DNA of 64,000 bases, taken from contig JACEFZ010025123.1 of the NCBI GenBank assembly GCA_014155875.1, forward strand, positions 279,501 through 343,500, read 5' to 3'. This stretch comes from Cepaea nemoralis (lineage: Eukaryota; Mollusca; Gastropoda; Stylommatophora; Helicidae). Below are positions 22,276 through 33,903 of the stretch, piece after piece. The notes beneath the pieces were generated by a model that saw only the letters and a program-made list of their open reading frames with translations, had not been told where the DNA came from and searched no databases. Each line of letters starts with the position of its first letter. Position 1 is the first letter of the stretch. The translations under genes were made by a program, and so were the position numbers.

Positions 22276-22375
22276 TAGCAATGAGTCATAAAATTGAGAC
22301 ATATGCCCACAATCATGATGAGTCGTCATATTTAGTGAAACGTGTCTATAATTATGATGAGTCATGTTTTTTGTG
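22276..22375. repeat. degenerate tandem repeat, right part
   Basis: AATGAGTCATAAAATTGAGAC and ATCATGATGAGTCGTCATA continue the units found at 20746-21062 (first string shown in two joined parts, AATGAGTCATA and AAATTGAGAC). Confidence 0.65.
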
Positions 22376-22406
22376 TATTCATTTTCTGAGTTTGTTGTGT
22401 CTTCAG

Positions 22407-22544
22407 GTCGTCAGTTCAGTGAACTATGTGCTCCCCAATGGAAGATACACAAGAATGACAGATGAACGTGTGCTTATGGAGCAGCCAGGAAACGATCAAC
22501 TTACCTACCCAGCTACCACCTACCCACAGGTTCAGAGCTATTAG
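22407..22544 (+). CDS. claudin/PMP22-like protein, terminal exon D
   Basis: The acceptor GTGTCTTCAG ends at 22406; the exon starts in phase 0 and stops with TAG at 22542-22544. It encodes VVSSVNYVLPNGRYTRMTDE, RVLMEQPGNDQLTYPATTY and PQVQSY, a tyrosine- and proline-rich cytoplasmic tail. Claudins commonly end with a PDZ-binding tyrosine-containing motif. The QSY end may play a similar role, though it is not the canonical YV. The four visible exons give about 206 residues, close to a whole claudin minus TM1. Confidence 0.82.
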   Translation, partial: VVSSVNYVLPNGRYTRMTDERVLMEQPGNDQLTYPATTYPQVQSY

Positions 22545-23040
22545 AAGCTCCGCTTTCAATGGATGGCCTGCCTGTCTGTTGCTTCAAAAAGGACACTTGT
22601 TTCATAAATTAGTTATAACATCATATGAATAACACACTGTTAATATTTGAAATGTCTTTTACATTTTTGGGGGCAAAACACCCCATTAAAGGTTAAAATT
22701 AAAATAACATAAAATAAAGTGAGTTGGTTAAATAATCAGAAGTAATCAATGTAACATTGAACAGAAAATCCAATGTTTAAAATGATACGTCTGCATGCAT
22801 ATTGAGATGTTTGCAGTTCAAATCATATTCTGTTTTTGTTTCTTGTTGTTTCTTTATTGTTATACCTTGAGTTTATTGGCATGTAATATTGCACAACTGT
22901 TTGAACATTTAGCAGAAATTTTTATTTGTTTGCAAAGACAGTATTTGGCCAAGATTGACAATACATGCGTGTCTAATTTCATGCTAGCTAAGTTAACACC
23001 TGAATTGTTTCACCATGTTTGTTGAAACCAAAATAAATGT
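22545..23040 (+). other. probable 3' UTR of the claudin-like gene
   Basis: AT-rich non-coding sequence after the stop codon, with AATAAA signals at 22713-22718 and 23032-23037. Which signal is used cannot be told from sequence alone. Confidence 0.55.
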
Positions 23041-23264
23041 GTGGTTTGTACTAGATATTATTTACACTGAAGGCTTGCATAGTAACTATACAAGTGCACA
23101 TCATAATGCTTCAGCAGCACACATATTTCCCAGTAGATACCTTCAGATTGGTATAAAAAGATGTTTTGTTTCATTGCCAATTCTTGTTTCAAAGTGTTTG
23201 AATTGATCATATGTAAATGTTTAGTGCACTCTTGTAGTTTAGAGTTGCTTTTTTCACACAATTC

Positions 23265-24342
23265 TTAACTGATTCACTGCCAAACAAAAAGTGGGTTTGG
23301 ACCATACAGAAATTGATGGCAGAAGATGGGAAGTAGGGGTGTGTCACAATAATGGTTTAAAAATGGTTAAAATGGTAGTGGCTATATTGCATTATATATC
23401 AAATTAAAAGAGATTGCACAAGGAAAGCACCAGTATTGCTACTATTGCTAGAGGTTAGAAATATAATAATAATGTTAGATTTTGTAAAAAGAATTTTGAA
23501 GACGGGTGACAATTATTAAAAATTTTCACTTACCAAGGCACTACTCAGTCTTTGATAATCCAATTAAATTTACTGATTAATGGTAAATACACCACTTTTC
23601 TTCACCAGTATCACAACAACTGCTCCTTAACACCATCAAAACACAATTAAAACATCATATTTTGAAGCACATCATTTTCACACAACACACGAGGGAAAAC
23701 ACGAGGCAGATTTGTACTCATTAGAATTAGAACCTATATTTACACTATTTTCTATTTAGTTATAATTATTATTCTTCTGAATTTAATTATTTAAATACTG
23801 TTCAGTTTATTTGTGATAGGCAAAGCAAACTTAGGGGCACAAGTGTGACCCATTAGAGCAAGTATAATTCGACATATGCCATCATATGATAACAAACTTT
23901 CACTGTTAGGTTTGTCTTCCATAAAGTTCATCTGCTAAATAATTTAACTGAGTAACTACATTACTGCACTGGCTATCAGATTTAGAATCTTTCACAAAGT
24001 CCTATAAAACAGAATAACTATAATCTAAAATTGTTTAAAACACTAATCTGGTGTGAATCGACAAGGTTGAGAACCAGAGGATGTTGCTATTTCTAAAATG
24101 ATAAAAACAAACCAGTTTCACAATCAAATTTTCACACGCTAACTCCACATTTCTTATCTGATATTGTTCGAAAGGCACATATTTTTCCGGTGTAAATTCT
24201 CATTTACCGGACACTAAAATTGCAAAAGATACGGGAAATGAAACAAATAATGCACTCAACATTCAGCCAATCAATCGGCTCTCGGCAGTTTAGGGTAGTT
24301 CAATTGAGCTGATTAATCGGCTCTTGGCAGTGAATCAGTTAA
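23265..24342. mobile_element. TTAA-flanked inverted-repeat element, non-autonomous
   Basis: The left end reads TTAACTGATTCACTGCCAA and the right end is its exact reverse complement, giving a 19-bp perfect inverted repeat that includes the TTAA target on each side. Subterminal copies of AATCGGCTCT-GGCAGT lie at the right end. There is no transposase frame in 1,078 bp. TTAA targets are known for piggyBac and a few other superfamilies; assignment is inference. A second member is at 59969-60713. Confidence 0.82.
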
Positions 24343-25720
24343 TACAATGATTGGTGTATAACCAAGATTATATATTCTGCTTCCTTTGTTTGCTTTGTGG
24401 AATTGGTATGTTTTGCATTTTCATGTGCTGTTTTGTTTTTATTTCATTTTAAAATTTAACTTCAGCAAATGAGTAAGTTCAGTTGTCCGCGTGTGGTTAA
24501 TGTAATAACAGCAGTGGAATGAGCAAGCAAATAGAAAATCAAATAGAAGTCCTATAAATATGGATTTTGAGAAGAATAGGTCACATTTAATGAAAACAAT
24601 CAGTCTGAGGTCCTATAAACATGGTAATTTTTAAGTTAAGATTGATGTTGCCTTCCGTATTGACAGTTTGAGTAATATGATTACAATTCAAATGGATAGA
24701 TGTTTTTTGTTAATAAACACATTCTCAAATCTGAGGGTAAGAATTGTATCAATTGAATATTTTGTTGTAGTCGTCATGACTATTGGAGGGAGTAACATGA
24801 AATGTCATTGGTTTGTTTGAGGTACAGAGTTACTGAACATGTGTAGGCTGACACATGGATGGCATGTTGATGAATACATTGTGTGTCTTTCTAACAATGT
24901 TGTAAGAAATGGACACTATTTGTAGCAGTTTGAATAATTCAACATTGTTAATTGATTTTACTTTTACTGCCCGTATTTTGCTGAAGTTATTGTTAAATCA
25001 AAACATGATTGATGTTTGCTTGTGTAAATCAAACAAACCTTTAAGAAATTCTTTTTTTTAATTGGGTAAACTGAATCTCTTAATTTTTATAATTAGAGTT
25101 GGTTTTGTAATATATAGTATGCATGGCGTGTTTAAAAATCATGAGCTTAAAAGTGTGGCTAGTGAAACTGACAACACTCTATGAGCCTTGCCTCCTGACA
25201 CTATCCGAGACACACATTCTGGCATGATGTTCAGTGCAGGTTTCAACTTGATAGCGTTAACATATCTGATTTGACAGTGGGTTGAGTGTCTGTAGTAGTA
25301 CTACAGTGAGTAAATCACCAGAAACAAGTGAAATCGGTAAGCTATAGAAGAACACAATCACAAGTGACAAAATGAATGAGGCAGATAAAGTCTTTGTCAG
25401 GTCACAAACGATAAACAGACACTGATACAACTACATCACAGATATAGAAAGGTTTCTTAACTGATGTACATCCAGCATTCATAAAGCCATGTATTTGGAT
25501 GGACAGATCAAATAAAAGCATGCTGGCAGTGACCACTTTTGGCCAAAATATATAAATGATCAAATCAGAGTATAGCTAACTGTCCTTGTTCATTGTGATT
25601 GATATTTTTTTTTTCCCCCAATTAACTTTGTGAGGCTGGGAAGCCTGCATTTTGTGTTCAAGACAAGATAACTTCTACTTAGCATTTTGTTTTTTTTGTC
25701 CGGTTTATAAATCTACATAC
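24343..25720. other. intergenic sequence, nothing recognised
   Basis: AT-rich DNA with no supported gene or repeat array. It may include distal 3' UTR of the claudin-like transcript. Confidence 0.35.
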
Positions 25721-25721
25721 A

Positions 25722-25975
25722 TGTCTCCTTGGTGAAGTGGCTAAACCATCTGCCTCATGCACTGAAGGCGGCGGGTTCAATTTTGGATTGTTGTGTTCAG
25801 ACCGTGAGTGTATTTTTTCTGGAGACCCCTAGGAGTAATGGCTGGAGCTGCAAACATTGTGATTTGTGCGACGTTGTCAACATCTGGCTTTCCATTCTTC
25901 CCAGAAAAGCCAAGCCAGCTTAGGTAAAAAAACTTGTGCAATGAAGATGATTCTTTTGCCTTCAAAGTTTTAAAA
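25722..25975 (+). mobile_element. SINE family B copy
   Basis: The tRNA-like head has CCTTGGTGAAGTGGCTAA (A box region, 25727-25744) and GCGGGTTCAATTTTG (B box, 25771-25785). The core near 25820-25860 (GGAGACCCCTAGGAGT, GGCTGGAGCTG) is shared with other family B members. The 3' end AATGAAGATGATTCTTTTGC matches the copy at 58355-58560. Confidence 0.8.
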
Positions 25976-26264
25976 AGAAATTAATTAATTTACATGTCCA
26001 TATATAGAAAGTATATAGTTTCTAAAACCATGGAAATAATGAATCCTTAATCTGTAACAGTAAATTAAGCTCAGAGAGAACAATCCTGTATCAAACCTTT
26101 GTGTCTTTTAAGAGTTAATAAGCTGAGGATGATTCACAGCCTAAATATCTAGAATTATGTGCTAGAAAGCTGTGATGAAATCCTTGTTTTTGGAAATTAT
26201 AGCTGAAATTAAATGTATTGTATGCAGATAGATCTATAACCAGAAAGTTGTGATTGACTATACA

Positions 26265-26416
26265 GAAATGTATAACCAAAAAGATAGAAACTAGGTAGAA
26301 ATGTGTAAACAAAAAGAAATATGTAACTAGGTGGAAATGTATAACCAAAAAGAAATATATAAATAGGTAGAAATGTAGCAGCAGAAAGAAATATATGACT
26401 AGGCAGAAATGTATAA

Positions 26417-26490
<74 letters not shown>

Positions 26491-26620
26491 CTAGGCAGAA
26501 ATGTATAAGCATATATATATATATGACTAGGCAGAAATGTATAAGCATATATATATATATGACTAGGCAGAAATGTATAAGCATATATATATATATATGA
26601 CTAGGCAGAAATGTATAAGC

Positions 26621-26684
<64 letters not shown>

Positions 26685-26710
26685 CTAGGCAGAAATGTGT
26701 AACCAGAAAG
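26265..26710. repeat. variable minisatellite with (AT)n blocks
   Basis: Units of about 34 bp (AACCAAAAAGAAATATGTAAC, AGGTGGAAATGT) merge into units made of GACTAGGCAGAAATGTATAAGC, written here as GACTAGGCAG + AAATGTATAAGC, each followed by a TA run of variable length. The TA runs at about 26420-26488 and 26625-26682 are the longest. The array is likely to vary in length. Confidence 0.9.
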
Positions 26711-27460
26711 AAATTAACAAAAACAGGCAAAAAGTGGTTGCTGAAAAATAACTGTTATAGATGTTTTTATGTTATTGTATGTGACCAAATGTTTATTGGG
26801 TAAATTATCTGTACTTAGATTTTGGGGTATAACAACACTTGAAACCACTTACTCGATGTACCTGTGTGATATGCTCACAACTTAGAGTAGTAGCAAATGA
26901 GATGAGCACTGGGCAGCCGAGCAGATAGGATACAGTTTCTTAATCTGGAAATTTGGTTCTGATGTTTGGTAGAGGGAGGGTTTGTATCAGAAATACAAAT
27001 CTGTGGCTGGACATTGCATGGTGGTGGCTTTGGGATAAGTGACATCTGATCCTCAGTCAATTACTAAACAAAGCACTTGTTTGAAATCTCAGTTAGTAAA
27101 CATACACCTTAACTCATGAAAACTGACCCATTACTTTACTTGTTAAACTGTTTGTAGTCTTGATTATTATTACCTGAAAACTATACTCATATAAAATTAA
27201 CACATGTTCTCTTCAGTGTGTCTGTTTGTAGTCTCAACGCTGAAAGAAAGCACTACTCAACAATCCTTCTGGCAAAACCAGCAGTGCTACAAATGCTGTA
27301 GTGATAGGATTTTGTTGTTTGGATATCATAGAGACACTGGATAGAACATAATTTGATATAAGTAAAGTTTAGTTTAGTCAATGGATCAACATCACGACAT
27401 ACGGGTGCAACCCATAAGTGCTCCGTTCTCCTCCTAACTCAAATCTGAGTCTGGAGAAAC
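26711..27460. other. intergenic sequence, nothing recognised
   Basis: No supported coding region or repeat family. Confidence 0.35.
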
Positions 27461-27464
27461 TCAG

Positions 27465-27775
27465 CTCAGTGCACGAACTCCGTAGCACTGGTGAGGATCC
27501 TGAAAATACTTTGGGTAGATTTTTAACTTGAAATTTTGCCCGGGCAGCACCGTTAGGCTACTCTTATTCGATTTCCAACTGCCAAGGGATATTTTATGTG
27601 TGCAACAATACACATGGGCGTCCGATCTCACTACCCAGAGACCAGGGGAAATTTTATTACTAGAAGTCCACATGAAAAAAATCCCAGCCATCACCAGGGC
27701 TTGAACCTGGTACCTCCAGCATTCGAGGCAGAACCATACCTCGAGACCATGCACCCCCCTATATATGCTATAGCT
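27465..27775 (-). mobile_element. SINE family B copy
   Basis: The minus strand has a tRNA-like head (CATGGTCTCGAGGTATGG near 27750 and B box AGGTTCAAGCCCTG near 27703) and, at its 3' side, GTGCTACGGAGTTCGTGCA (27473-27491). That core also appears in the 5' leader of LINE copy 1. Confidence 0.78.
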
Positions 27776-28003
27776 TTACAACTCATAGGTGTGAATACAA
27801 ACTGACAGGCAACAAACGACAACATACACACTGTAAATGATGTGCAAACTGTGTAAATGATGATTATCGTTTAAATGTATACTTTTAAAGATCAACTAAC
27901 TGTCATTACAGACAGGTCATATTTTCAAATTTGCGTAACATTCGATCAAGTGTAACATCCCATAAAGTTAACATCTTGGAAGATGTAATTGGTTATAAGG
28001 TTT

Positions 28004-28245
28004 CTATGTTGTATGATTTCTCTCGTGTCTTTGCAGATTGCTAGCATCATTAAAAGATGCACCGCAAATATCACATTTGTAAGGTTTCTCTCCTGTATGA
28101 GTTTTTTTGTGGCGATTTAGATGGCTAGCTTGATTTAAATAATCAACGCAAATATCACACTTGTATGTTTTTCTCCTGTATGTATTCCTTTGTGCCACTT
28201 AAGATTGCCAGCACGACTAAAAGATTTACCACAATCATCACACTG
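28004..28245 (-). pseudogene. C2H2 zinc-finger fragment with a frameshift
   Basis: The minus strand encodes three consecutive C2H2 fingers. Finger 1 is CDDCGKSFSRAGNLKWHKGIH with the linker TGEK (28178-28241). Finger 2 is CDICVDYLNQASHLNRHKKTH and finger 3 CDICGASFNDASNLQRHERNH, also joined by TGEKPYK. All have C-X2-C-X12-H-X3-H spacing. Finger 1 is in a different frame from fingers 2 and 3 because of a one-base loss in the linker (AAACATAC where ACCATAC is expected). Finger 2 lacks the usual aromatic residue after the second cysteine. No start codon or splice site gives a clean gene. The C-terminus ends HTT-stop at 28004. It is a fragment of a DNA-binding zinc-finger gene, probably a pseudogene. 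Confidence 0.75.
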
Positions 28246-28299
28246 GCCGGTGCTTCTGAATTTTGTGTTCTTGACTCACTAGGTCCAGGAACATTTTCA

Positions 28300-29380
28300 A
28301 TAACAATAGTTTGTTCCTGTTGTTCCAGGACAGGGGACTTTGGATGATGAAAACCTGGAATTTGTCCCACGCCGCAATAACAACAATAGTTTGTTCCTGT
28401 TGTTCCAGGACAGGGGACTTTAAATGATGGAAACCTGGAACTTGTCCCACGCCACAATAACAACAATAGTTTGTTCCTGTTGTTCCAGGACAGGGGCCTC
28501 CAACGGTTGACTTTGGATGATGGAAACCTGGAACTTGTCCCACGCCGCAACAACAACAATAGTTTGTTCCTGTTGTTCCACGACAGGGGACATTGGATGA
28601 TGGAAACCTGGAACTTGTCCCATGCCGCAATAACAACAATAGTTTGTTCCTGTTGTTCCAGGACAGGGGCCTCGAACGGTTGACTTTGGATGATGGAAAC
28701 CTGGAACTTGTCCCACGCCGCAACAACAACAATAGTTTGTTCCTGTTGTTCCAGGACAGGGGACTTTGGATGATGAAAACCTGGAACTTGTCCCACGCCA
28801 CAACAATAACAATAGTTTGTTCTTGTTGTTCCAGGACAGGGGACTTTGGATTATGAAAGCCTGGAACTTGTCTCATGCCGCAACAAAAACAATAGTTTGT
28901 TCCTGTTGTTCCAGGACAGGGGACTTTGGATGATGGAAACCTGGAACTTGTCCCACACCGCAACAACAACAATAGTTTGTTCCTGTTGTTCCAGGACAGG
29001 GGACTTTGGATGATGAAAACCTGGAACTTGTCCCACGCAGCAACAACAACAATAGTTTATTCTTGTTGTTCCAGGACTTTGGATGATAGAAACCTGGAAC
29101 TCGTCCCACGCCGCAACAGTAACAATAGTTTGTTCCTGTTGTTCCAGGACGGGACTTTGGATGATGAAAACCTGGAACTTGTCCCACGCCGCAACAACAA
29201 CAATAGTTTGTTCCTGTTGTTCCAGGACAGGGGACTTTGGATGATGAAAACCTGGAACTTGTCCGACGCCGCAACAACAACAGTAGTTTGTTCCTGTTGT
29301 TCCAGGACAGGGGCCTCCAACGGTTGACTTTGGGTGACGGAAACCTGGAACTCGTCTCACGCCGCAACAACCACAATCCT
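28300..29380. repeat. 80-bp minisatellite, 13 units, with 93-bp variants
   Basis: The landmark TTTGTTCCTGTTGTTCCA recurs at starts near 28309, 28389, 28469, 28562, 28642, 28735, 28815, 28895, 28975, 29055, 29128, 29206 and 29286. Most spacings are 80, with two of 93 and one each of 73 and 78. The 93-bp form has 13 extra bases around CCTCCAACGGTTGAC or CCTCGAACGGTTGAC. It starts right next to the zinc-finger fragment. Several frames stay open, with peptides such as LEQQEQTIVVVAAWDKFQV, but the 80-bp period shifts frame each unit, so coding is unlikely. Confidence 0.92.
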
Positions 29381-30235
29381 TACGCAGAATTTAGATAAGT
29401 AAAGTTTTCAGATAATAATAACTGAGGGCACAAACAGTATGACAACTAAAATGTATCCTGTCAGTTTTCATGCTTTGAGACGTATGGGCTATATGGTGAT
29501 GGTCCCATATTTTCAGTTGGGTACTCATTTTAGGCTGGGTTGATCTGGGAGGCTAGGTCACTGAAAAATATCCTCGTCTCTAAGGGGTTCGAACAGAATG
29601 TTGTTGGGCCAGGAGTAAGCCACACTGCTGCCATGGCTCACGTAGTATGTTATGTTTAATAGTGGAGATTACAGAGTATATTATATTTAATAGTGGAGAT
29701 TACAGAGTATTTTATATTTAATAGTGGAGACTATGAAGAATATTTATGTTTAACAATTGAGACATAACAGTGTTTTAAGAGTTCAAACTACAAACAGAGT
29801 ATAATATGTTTGCTAATTGAGACTTCAAACAATTGTTATGTTTAATTGAGACAACAAGGGAAGCCTATTTATGTAATTGAATTTATAAGTACAGTTTTAT
29901 GTTTAATAATTGAAACTACAAAGTATTTTTTACATCTCCATGGTTTTATAATGTGTTTTAACAGAAAACTATTCAGAATGCTGTTTTTGCAGCAGAATTA
30001 TTATTTCTCATTGTGTTCATTGACAAAAAAAACTAACTGACCTGTTACTTAATTTAATGCCTTCATATTTGTGTCAATTCATCCTTAGAGGTATATAATC
30101 TCGGCCAGTTTAGCTGACATTTTTATATATATCCAGCAGTAGAAGATATTTGTAGATATGGTTCAAAGCACACAAAAAAACATTTGTAAACAGAATGTAT
30201 CTTCTTGTCTTAAATATCAAATCATACGAGGTGGG
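29381..30235. other. intergenic AT-rich sequence
   Basis: A short repeated phrase (TTTAATAGTGGAGATTACAGAGTAT, seen as TTTAATAGTGG + AGATTACAGAGT) occurs about three times at 29655-29740. Otherwise nothing is recognised. Confidence 0.45.
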
Positions 30236-30237
30236 AG

Positions 30238-30465
30238 TCTCCAGGGTGAAGGGATCAAGCTGCTCACCTAGCACTAGAAGGTTGTGAGTTTGTCTTTAGA
30301 TTCCTTCATTCTGTTCAGGACTGCATTGTTTTCAGAGACCCCTTGGTGTGGTCGCTGGAGCTGTGGAGTTTGTGCTGTGTGCTGCACATTTGGCAGGGCA
30401 CTGCGGAAAGAAGATTGAGCTATATCAGATAGAACCAAGTGCAGGGAAGTTGATTGTCTTACATT
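30238..30465 (+). mobile_element. SINE family B copy
   Basis: The head is degraded (GGTGAAGGGATCAAGCTGC, then GGTTGTGAGTTTGTC). The core is GAGACCCCTTGGTGTGG then CGCTGGAGCTGTGGAGTTTG (30335-30375), matching the other family B cores. Confidence 0.7.
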
Positions 30466-30950
30466 TTAACCCATCATGTGATGTGTGTCTGTCATGAAAC
30501 TGGGACTATAGTTTTATTAACAATAGACAACATTGTCTGCAACAAAGTAGCTCATTTGGAAAGTCACACACTGCCGGAGGCATTACTTCTATTCTGAGCT
30601 GATTTGTCTATATCTGACACAGGAAGGACAAGACTATCTGGAACCAATATGTCCATGGCTCAGGATACAAGAGCACCTTTAATTCAGAATACTATTTGTA
30701 ATCAGTCACTTGTACATAACCTTCTTTTCTTCTTTGTTCCCCTTTCAAGACGAACATGTCACGCCCAGTTGTGCACCTCAGAGATCAGTGTGTCATTTTG
30801 TGTCAGATTTGCTGGCTCTGGACAGATTCCATCCAGGTAATAGACTGTCTACCTGTTAGTAGATTTGCTTTCCTAATAATTTTGCTAGAGTTGAAGTCTG
30901 ACGGCCTACCTTTGTGATTTCTAACTTTTTTGTAACTCGCACACAGGGCC
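30466..30950. other. intergenic sequence, nothing recognised
   Basis: No supported feature. Confidence 0.3.
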
Positions 30951-30954
30951 TCCT

Positions 30955-31285
30955 GTTTGTCTTGTGAGACTAGGTTTAAGGTCTCATTACTTAAGAAGTC
31001 ACAGGAACGTGTGATGTCATTGAATACCAATGTAGGTCTGTCCTCCTGTTCACCCAATGAGACCAGGTTTAAGGTCTCAATTCAATGCAATTCAATTCTT
31101 TATTTTAAAAGGATTACAAATTGGGCACGCAGGCCCATCTCACTACTTAAGAGATCATGGAAACGTGTGATGTCATTAAATACGAATGTAGATCTACCCT
31201 CCTGTTTACCCAGTAAGACCAGGTTTAAGGTCTCACTGCTTAAGAGATCATGGGAAGTGTGATGTCATTAAATATCAACGGGCCT
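30955..31285. repeat. about 105-bp tandem repeat, three units, one interrupted
   Basis: GAGACCAGGTTTAAGGTCTC (a near-perfect palindrome), ACTTAAGA-ATCA-G-AACGTGTGATGTCATT and AATGTAG-TCT-CCCTCCTGTT recur at about 30960, 31055-31200 and 31215. The middle unit carries an extra 60-bp stretch near 31080-31140. Confidence 0.75.
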
Positions 31286-31954
31286 GGGAGAGAACGCTCC
31301 ATCCTTGGAAACATGTCAAGACCTATACTGAGGTCAAGGCCAGTGTATATTTTCTGGACACAGTAGTCTCTCACCATGCACCCCCAGCTTTTTGTCTTAA
31401 ATATTCCATTTGTAACAATCTGTCCCCTGAATATATACTAAAAAAACTGGAATTAATGGCTCTGAAATTTTAACATGGAAAGAGAGAAGAATAATTCCTG
31501 AACTAAGCATGGATCAAGAGTGAAGAGTTAGCACAAATATTTTTCTGATAACACACTTAATATTTAACACGACCTTACAAAAATAAAATCATCAATTATA
31601 TCACTTGAAGATCTGTCCAGACTTACTCTGGTTAACTTTTTTACAAACATTTATTTATAAAATTGATTTTATAGATGTTGATGTCTTGTTGCTTTTTCTT
31701 GTTTGTCTTTGAAAGCTTTGTTACCAGTTTTTGTATTTTATCGTTATGCAATGTTTCTTAAACTAAAAATCTGCTTATGTAAAGATGTTTAAAATGTTAC
31801 AGCAGTGTTAATATTTGTGGGGTGCTTCATGGTAATATTTTTTTTATGATTAATATTTCACTTTTTTTTTTTTTTTTGAAAGCACATGATTTCGTTCTCA
31901 CATTGCCAAGGAATATTTTCTTATTATACTTCATAGGACACCCCCTCCCCCTCC

Positions 31955-32205
31955 AAGTTTACCCAAATATTTCAGTTCACAAAGATACTTGAGTTTACCT
32001 AAATATTTCAGTTCACAAACGTACCTGAGTTTACCCAAATATTTTAGTTCACAAAGATACCAGAGCTTACCCAAATATTACAGTTCACATAACATATCTG
32101 AGTTTACCAAAATATTACAGTTCACATACGTATCTGAGTTTACCAAAATATTACAGTTCACAAACATATCTGAGTTTACCCAAATATTTCAGTTCACAGG
32201 CAGAC
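31955..32205. repeat. 36-bp tandem repeat, about seven units
   Basis: The unit TTACCCAAATATTTCAGTTC + ACAAACGTACCTGAGT repeats with variation (TTTCAG or TTACAG; AGATAC, CGTACC or CATATC). A tract of T at 31862-31877 lies just before it. Confidence 0.85.
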
Positions 32206-32479
32206 AAATTTATGTTCAAACGACATCATGGCTCACAGACTTAGTTGTGTCTCACATTGACTTCCATCTGTAAGCAAAAGTTGATAGAGCATCCAGTTCA
32301 CAAAACGTACAACAGTGACACGTCACAGATATTCCTTCATCCCTCAAATTTAGCAACATCCTAAAAAGAACCAGACTTTACGATTAGATATTACTAAAGC
32401 AAACAAACAGAAAATGTTTAAAAGGGATTTAAAAGTTGAGAGTATCGACTTCATTGCACTGCGTTTTATCCCATATGGC

Positions 32480-32650
32480 TCAGTCTATTTCCACAGGGTT
32501 GCCAAAATTGTCACACACAGCATGAACTCCATAGCTCTAGCGATGACCCTCATGAGTCTCTCAGAGGATTGCACTAGTGTCAGAATTGAACCCACAACCT
32601 TTGGAGATTACGGCAGGCGGTGTAACCACGGAGACTCGTCACTAGAACAA
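32480..32650 (-). mobile_element. SINE family B copy
   Basis: The minus strand starts with GAGTCTCCGTGGTTACACC and a B box GTGGGTTCAATTCTGAC, then the core AGAGCTATGGAGTTCATGC (near 32530). Head and core are both well preserved. Confidence 0.78.
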
Positions 32651-32759
32651 AAGGCAGAAGAAGATTGAAATGTGGATAGATTTCATTCATGTTAATATTC
32701 AACTGTGAAGCTGAGGCAAAACATAAAACATTACACACTGTTCACCCCATAGCATTAAG

Positions 32760-32880
32760 TTAGACTTAGACGTCGACTCTCATTCAGAAAGCATTGGCAA
32801 ACTTCCGAACATAAAATACCCTAGACAATCAGCCTGGGGTGATCACAGCGTCCTGCAGAGGACATTTGTAGTAGCACAGG
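32760..32880 (+). mobile_element. SINE family A, partial
   Basis: Contains AGAAAGCATTGGCAAACTTC near 32797 and ends GTCCTGCAGAGGACAT. The tRNA-like head is missing. Confidence 0.6.
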
Positions 32881-32894
32881 CTGCGACAACAATC

Positions 32895-33320
32895 ACACAT
32901 ACAATATGCCTATATCTTCTATCTCTAGTCAGTGGTAATCATAAGCTGTGACAACAATCACATATCCAATGACAACTATCACATATACAATATAAATTAT
33001 GCCTATATCTTCCATCTCTAGTCAGTTATCATAAATTGTGACAACAATCACATAAAGAATATAAAATATCCCTATATCTTGTATCTCTAGACAGAAGTAA
33101 CCATTAGCTGTGACAACAATCACATATACAATATAAAATAACCCTATATCTTGTATCTCTAGACAGTAGTAACCATTAGCTGTGACAACAATCACATATA
33201 CAATGACAACAATCACATATACAATATAAAACATCCCTATATCTTCTAAACAACAGTAACCATAAGCTGTGCCAAAATATCCCTATATCTTATATTTGTA
33301 GCCAGTAGTAACCATAACAT
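32895..33320. repeat. tandem repeat with TGTGACAACAATCACATA units
   Basis: Units of roughly 70-95 bp share CCCTATATCTTGTATCTCTA, CAGTAGTAACCATTAGC and TGTGACAACAATCACATA. About six units are visible, some with an internal duplication of the last phrase. Confidence 0.8.
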
Positions 33321-33720
33321 GCTGTTACAAAACATCACATATTACAAAACTTCTGTCCTGTGTTTGTGGCCATTTGTTTATAAACAAACTATTAAGGAAT
33401 TACTTTGTATTAGTTCATGGAAAAATAAAAGTCTACATTCAAGAGTTGTCTGGTTCATGTTCATGTCAGTTGGTTGTATTTTGTGTGACTTTCTTGTGGA
33501 AAGCATAACACACTTTATAGGATGGTTCAGCTAAACCGAGCTCAGCTAGTCAAGTGGTGAATGGAAGATGCAGGTCCTGGATAGGACACACACTGAGAAA
33601 ATCTGAGGATGGGATAACTAGACATTACTTACTGGTACCCACATGGCAGATGAAATAGAGGGAAAAAAACATGGATAAGAGAATTAGAGACGGAGATGAA
33701 TGTAGGGAGATACGGAGGAA

Positions 33721-33903
33721 ACTGCAGAAGATAGGACGGCTTGGTATGAGTGGGTTTGGGGGACAGTGTTCCAATTTGGTAAAACAGCAGAAGATATGCC
33801 AGCTTGGTGTGAGTGGGTTTGGGGGACATTGTTCCAATTTGGTAAAACAGCAGAAATTATGCCAGCTTGGTGTGAGCTGGTTGAGCGACATTGATCCAAT
33901 TTT
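33721..33903. repeat. 63-bp tandem repeat, three units
   Basis: AAAACAGCAGAAGATATGCC at 33781 and AAAACAGCAGAAATTATGCC at 33844 are exactly 63 bp apart, with a more divergent unit before them. The period is a multiple of three, so frames stay open on both strands. Nothing else suggests a gene. Confidence 0.88.

Noticed and set aside
28155..29376. Overlapping minus-strand ORFs of 130-244 codons
   Set aside because: Frames shift with every 80-bp unit of the minisatellite, so all three frames show the same peptides in rotation.
28300..29380. CRISPR-like array of regularly spaced repeats
   Set aside because: Whole units are repeated with no unique spacers, and the context is a eukaryotic genome.
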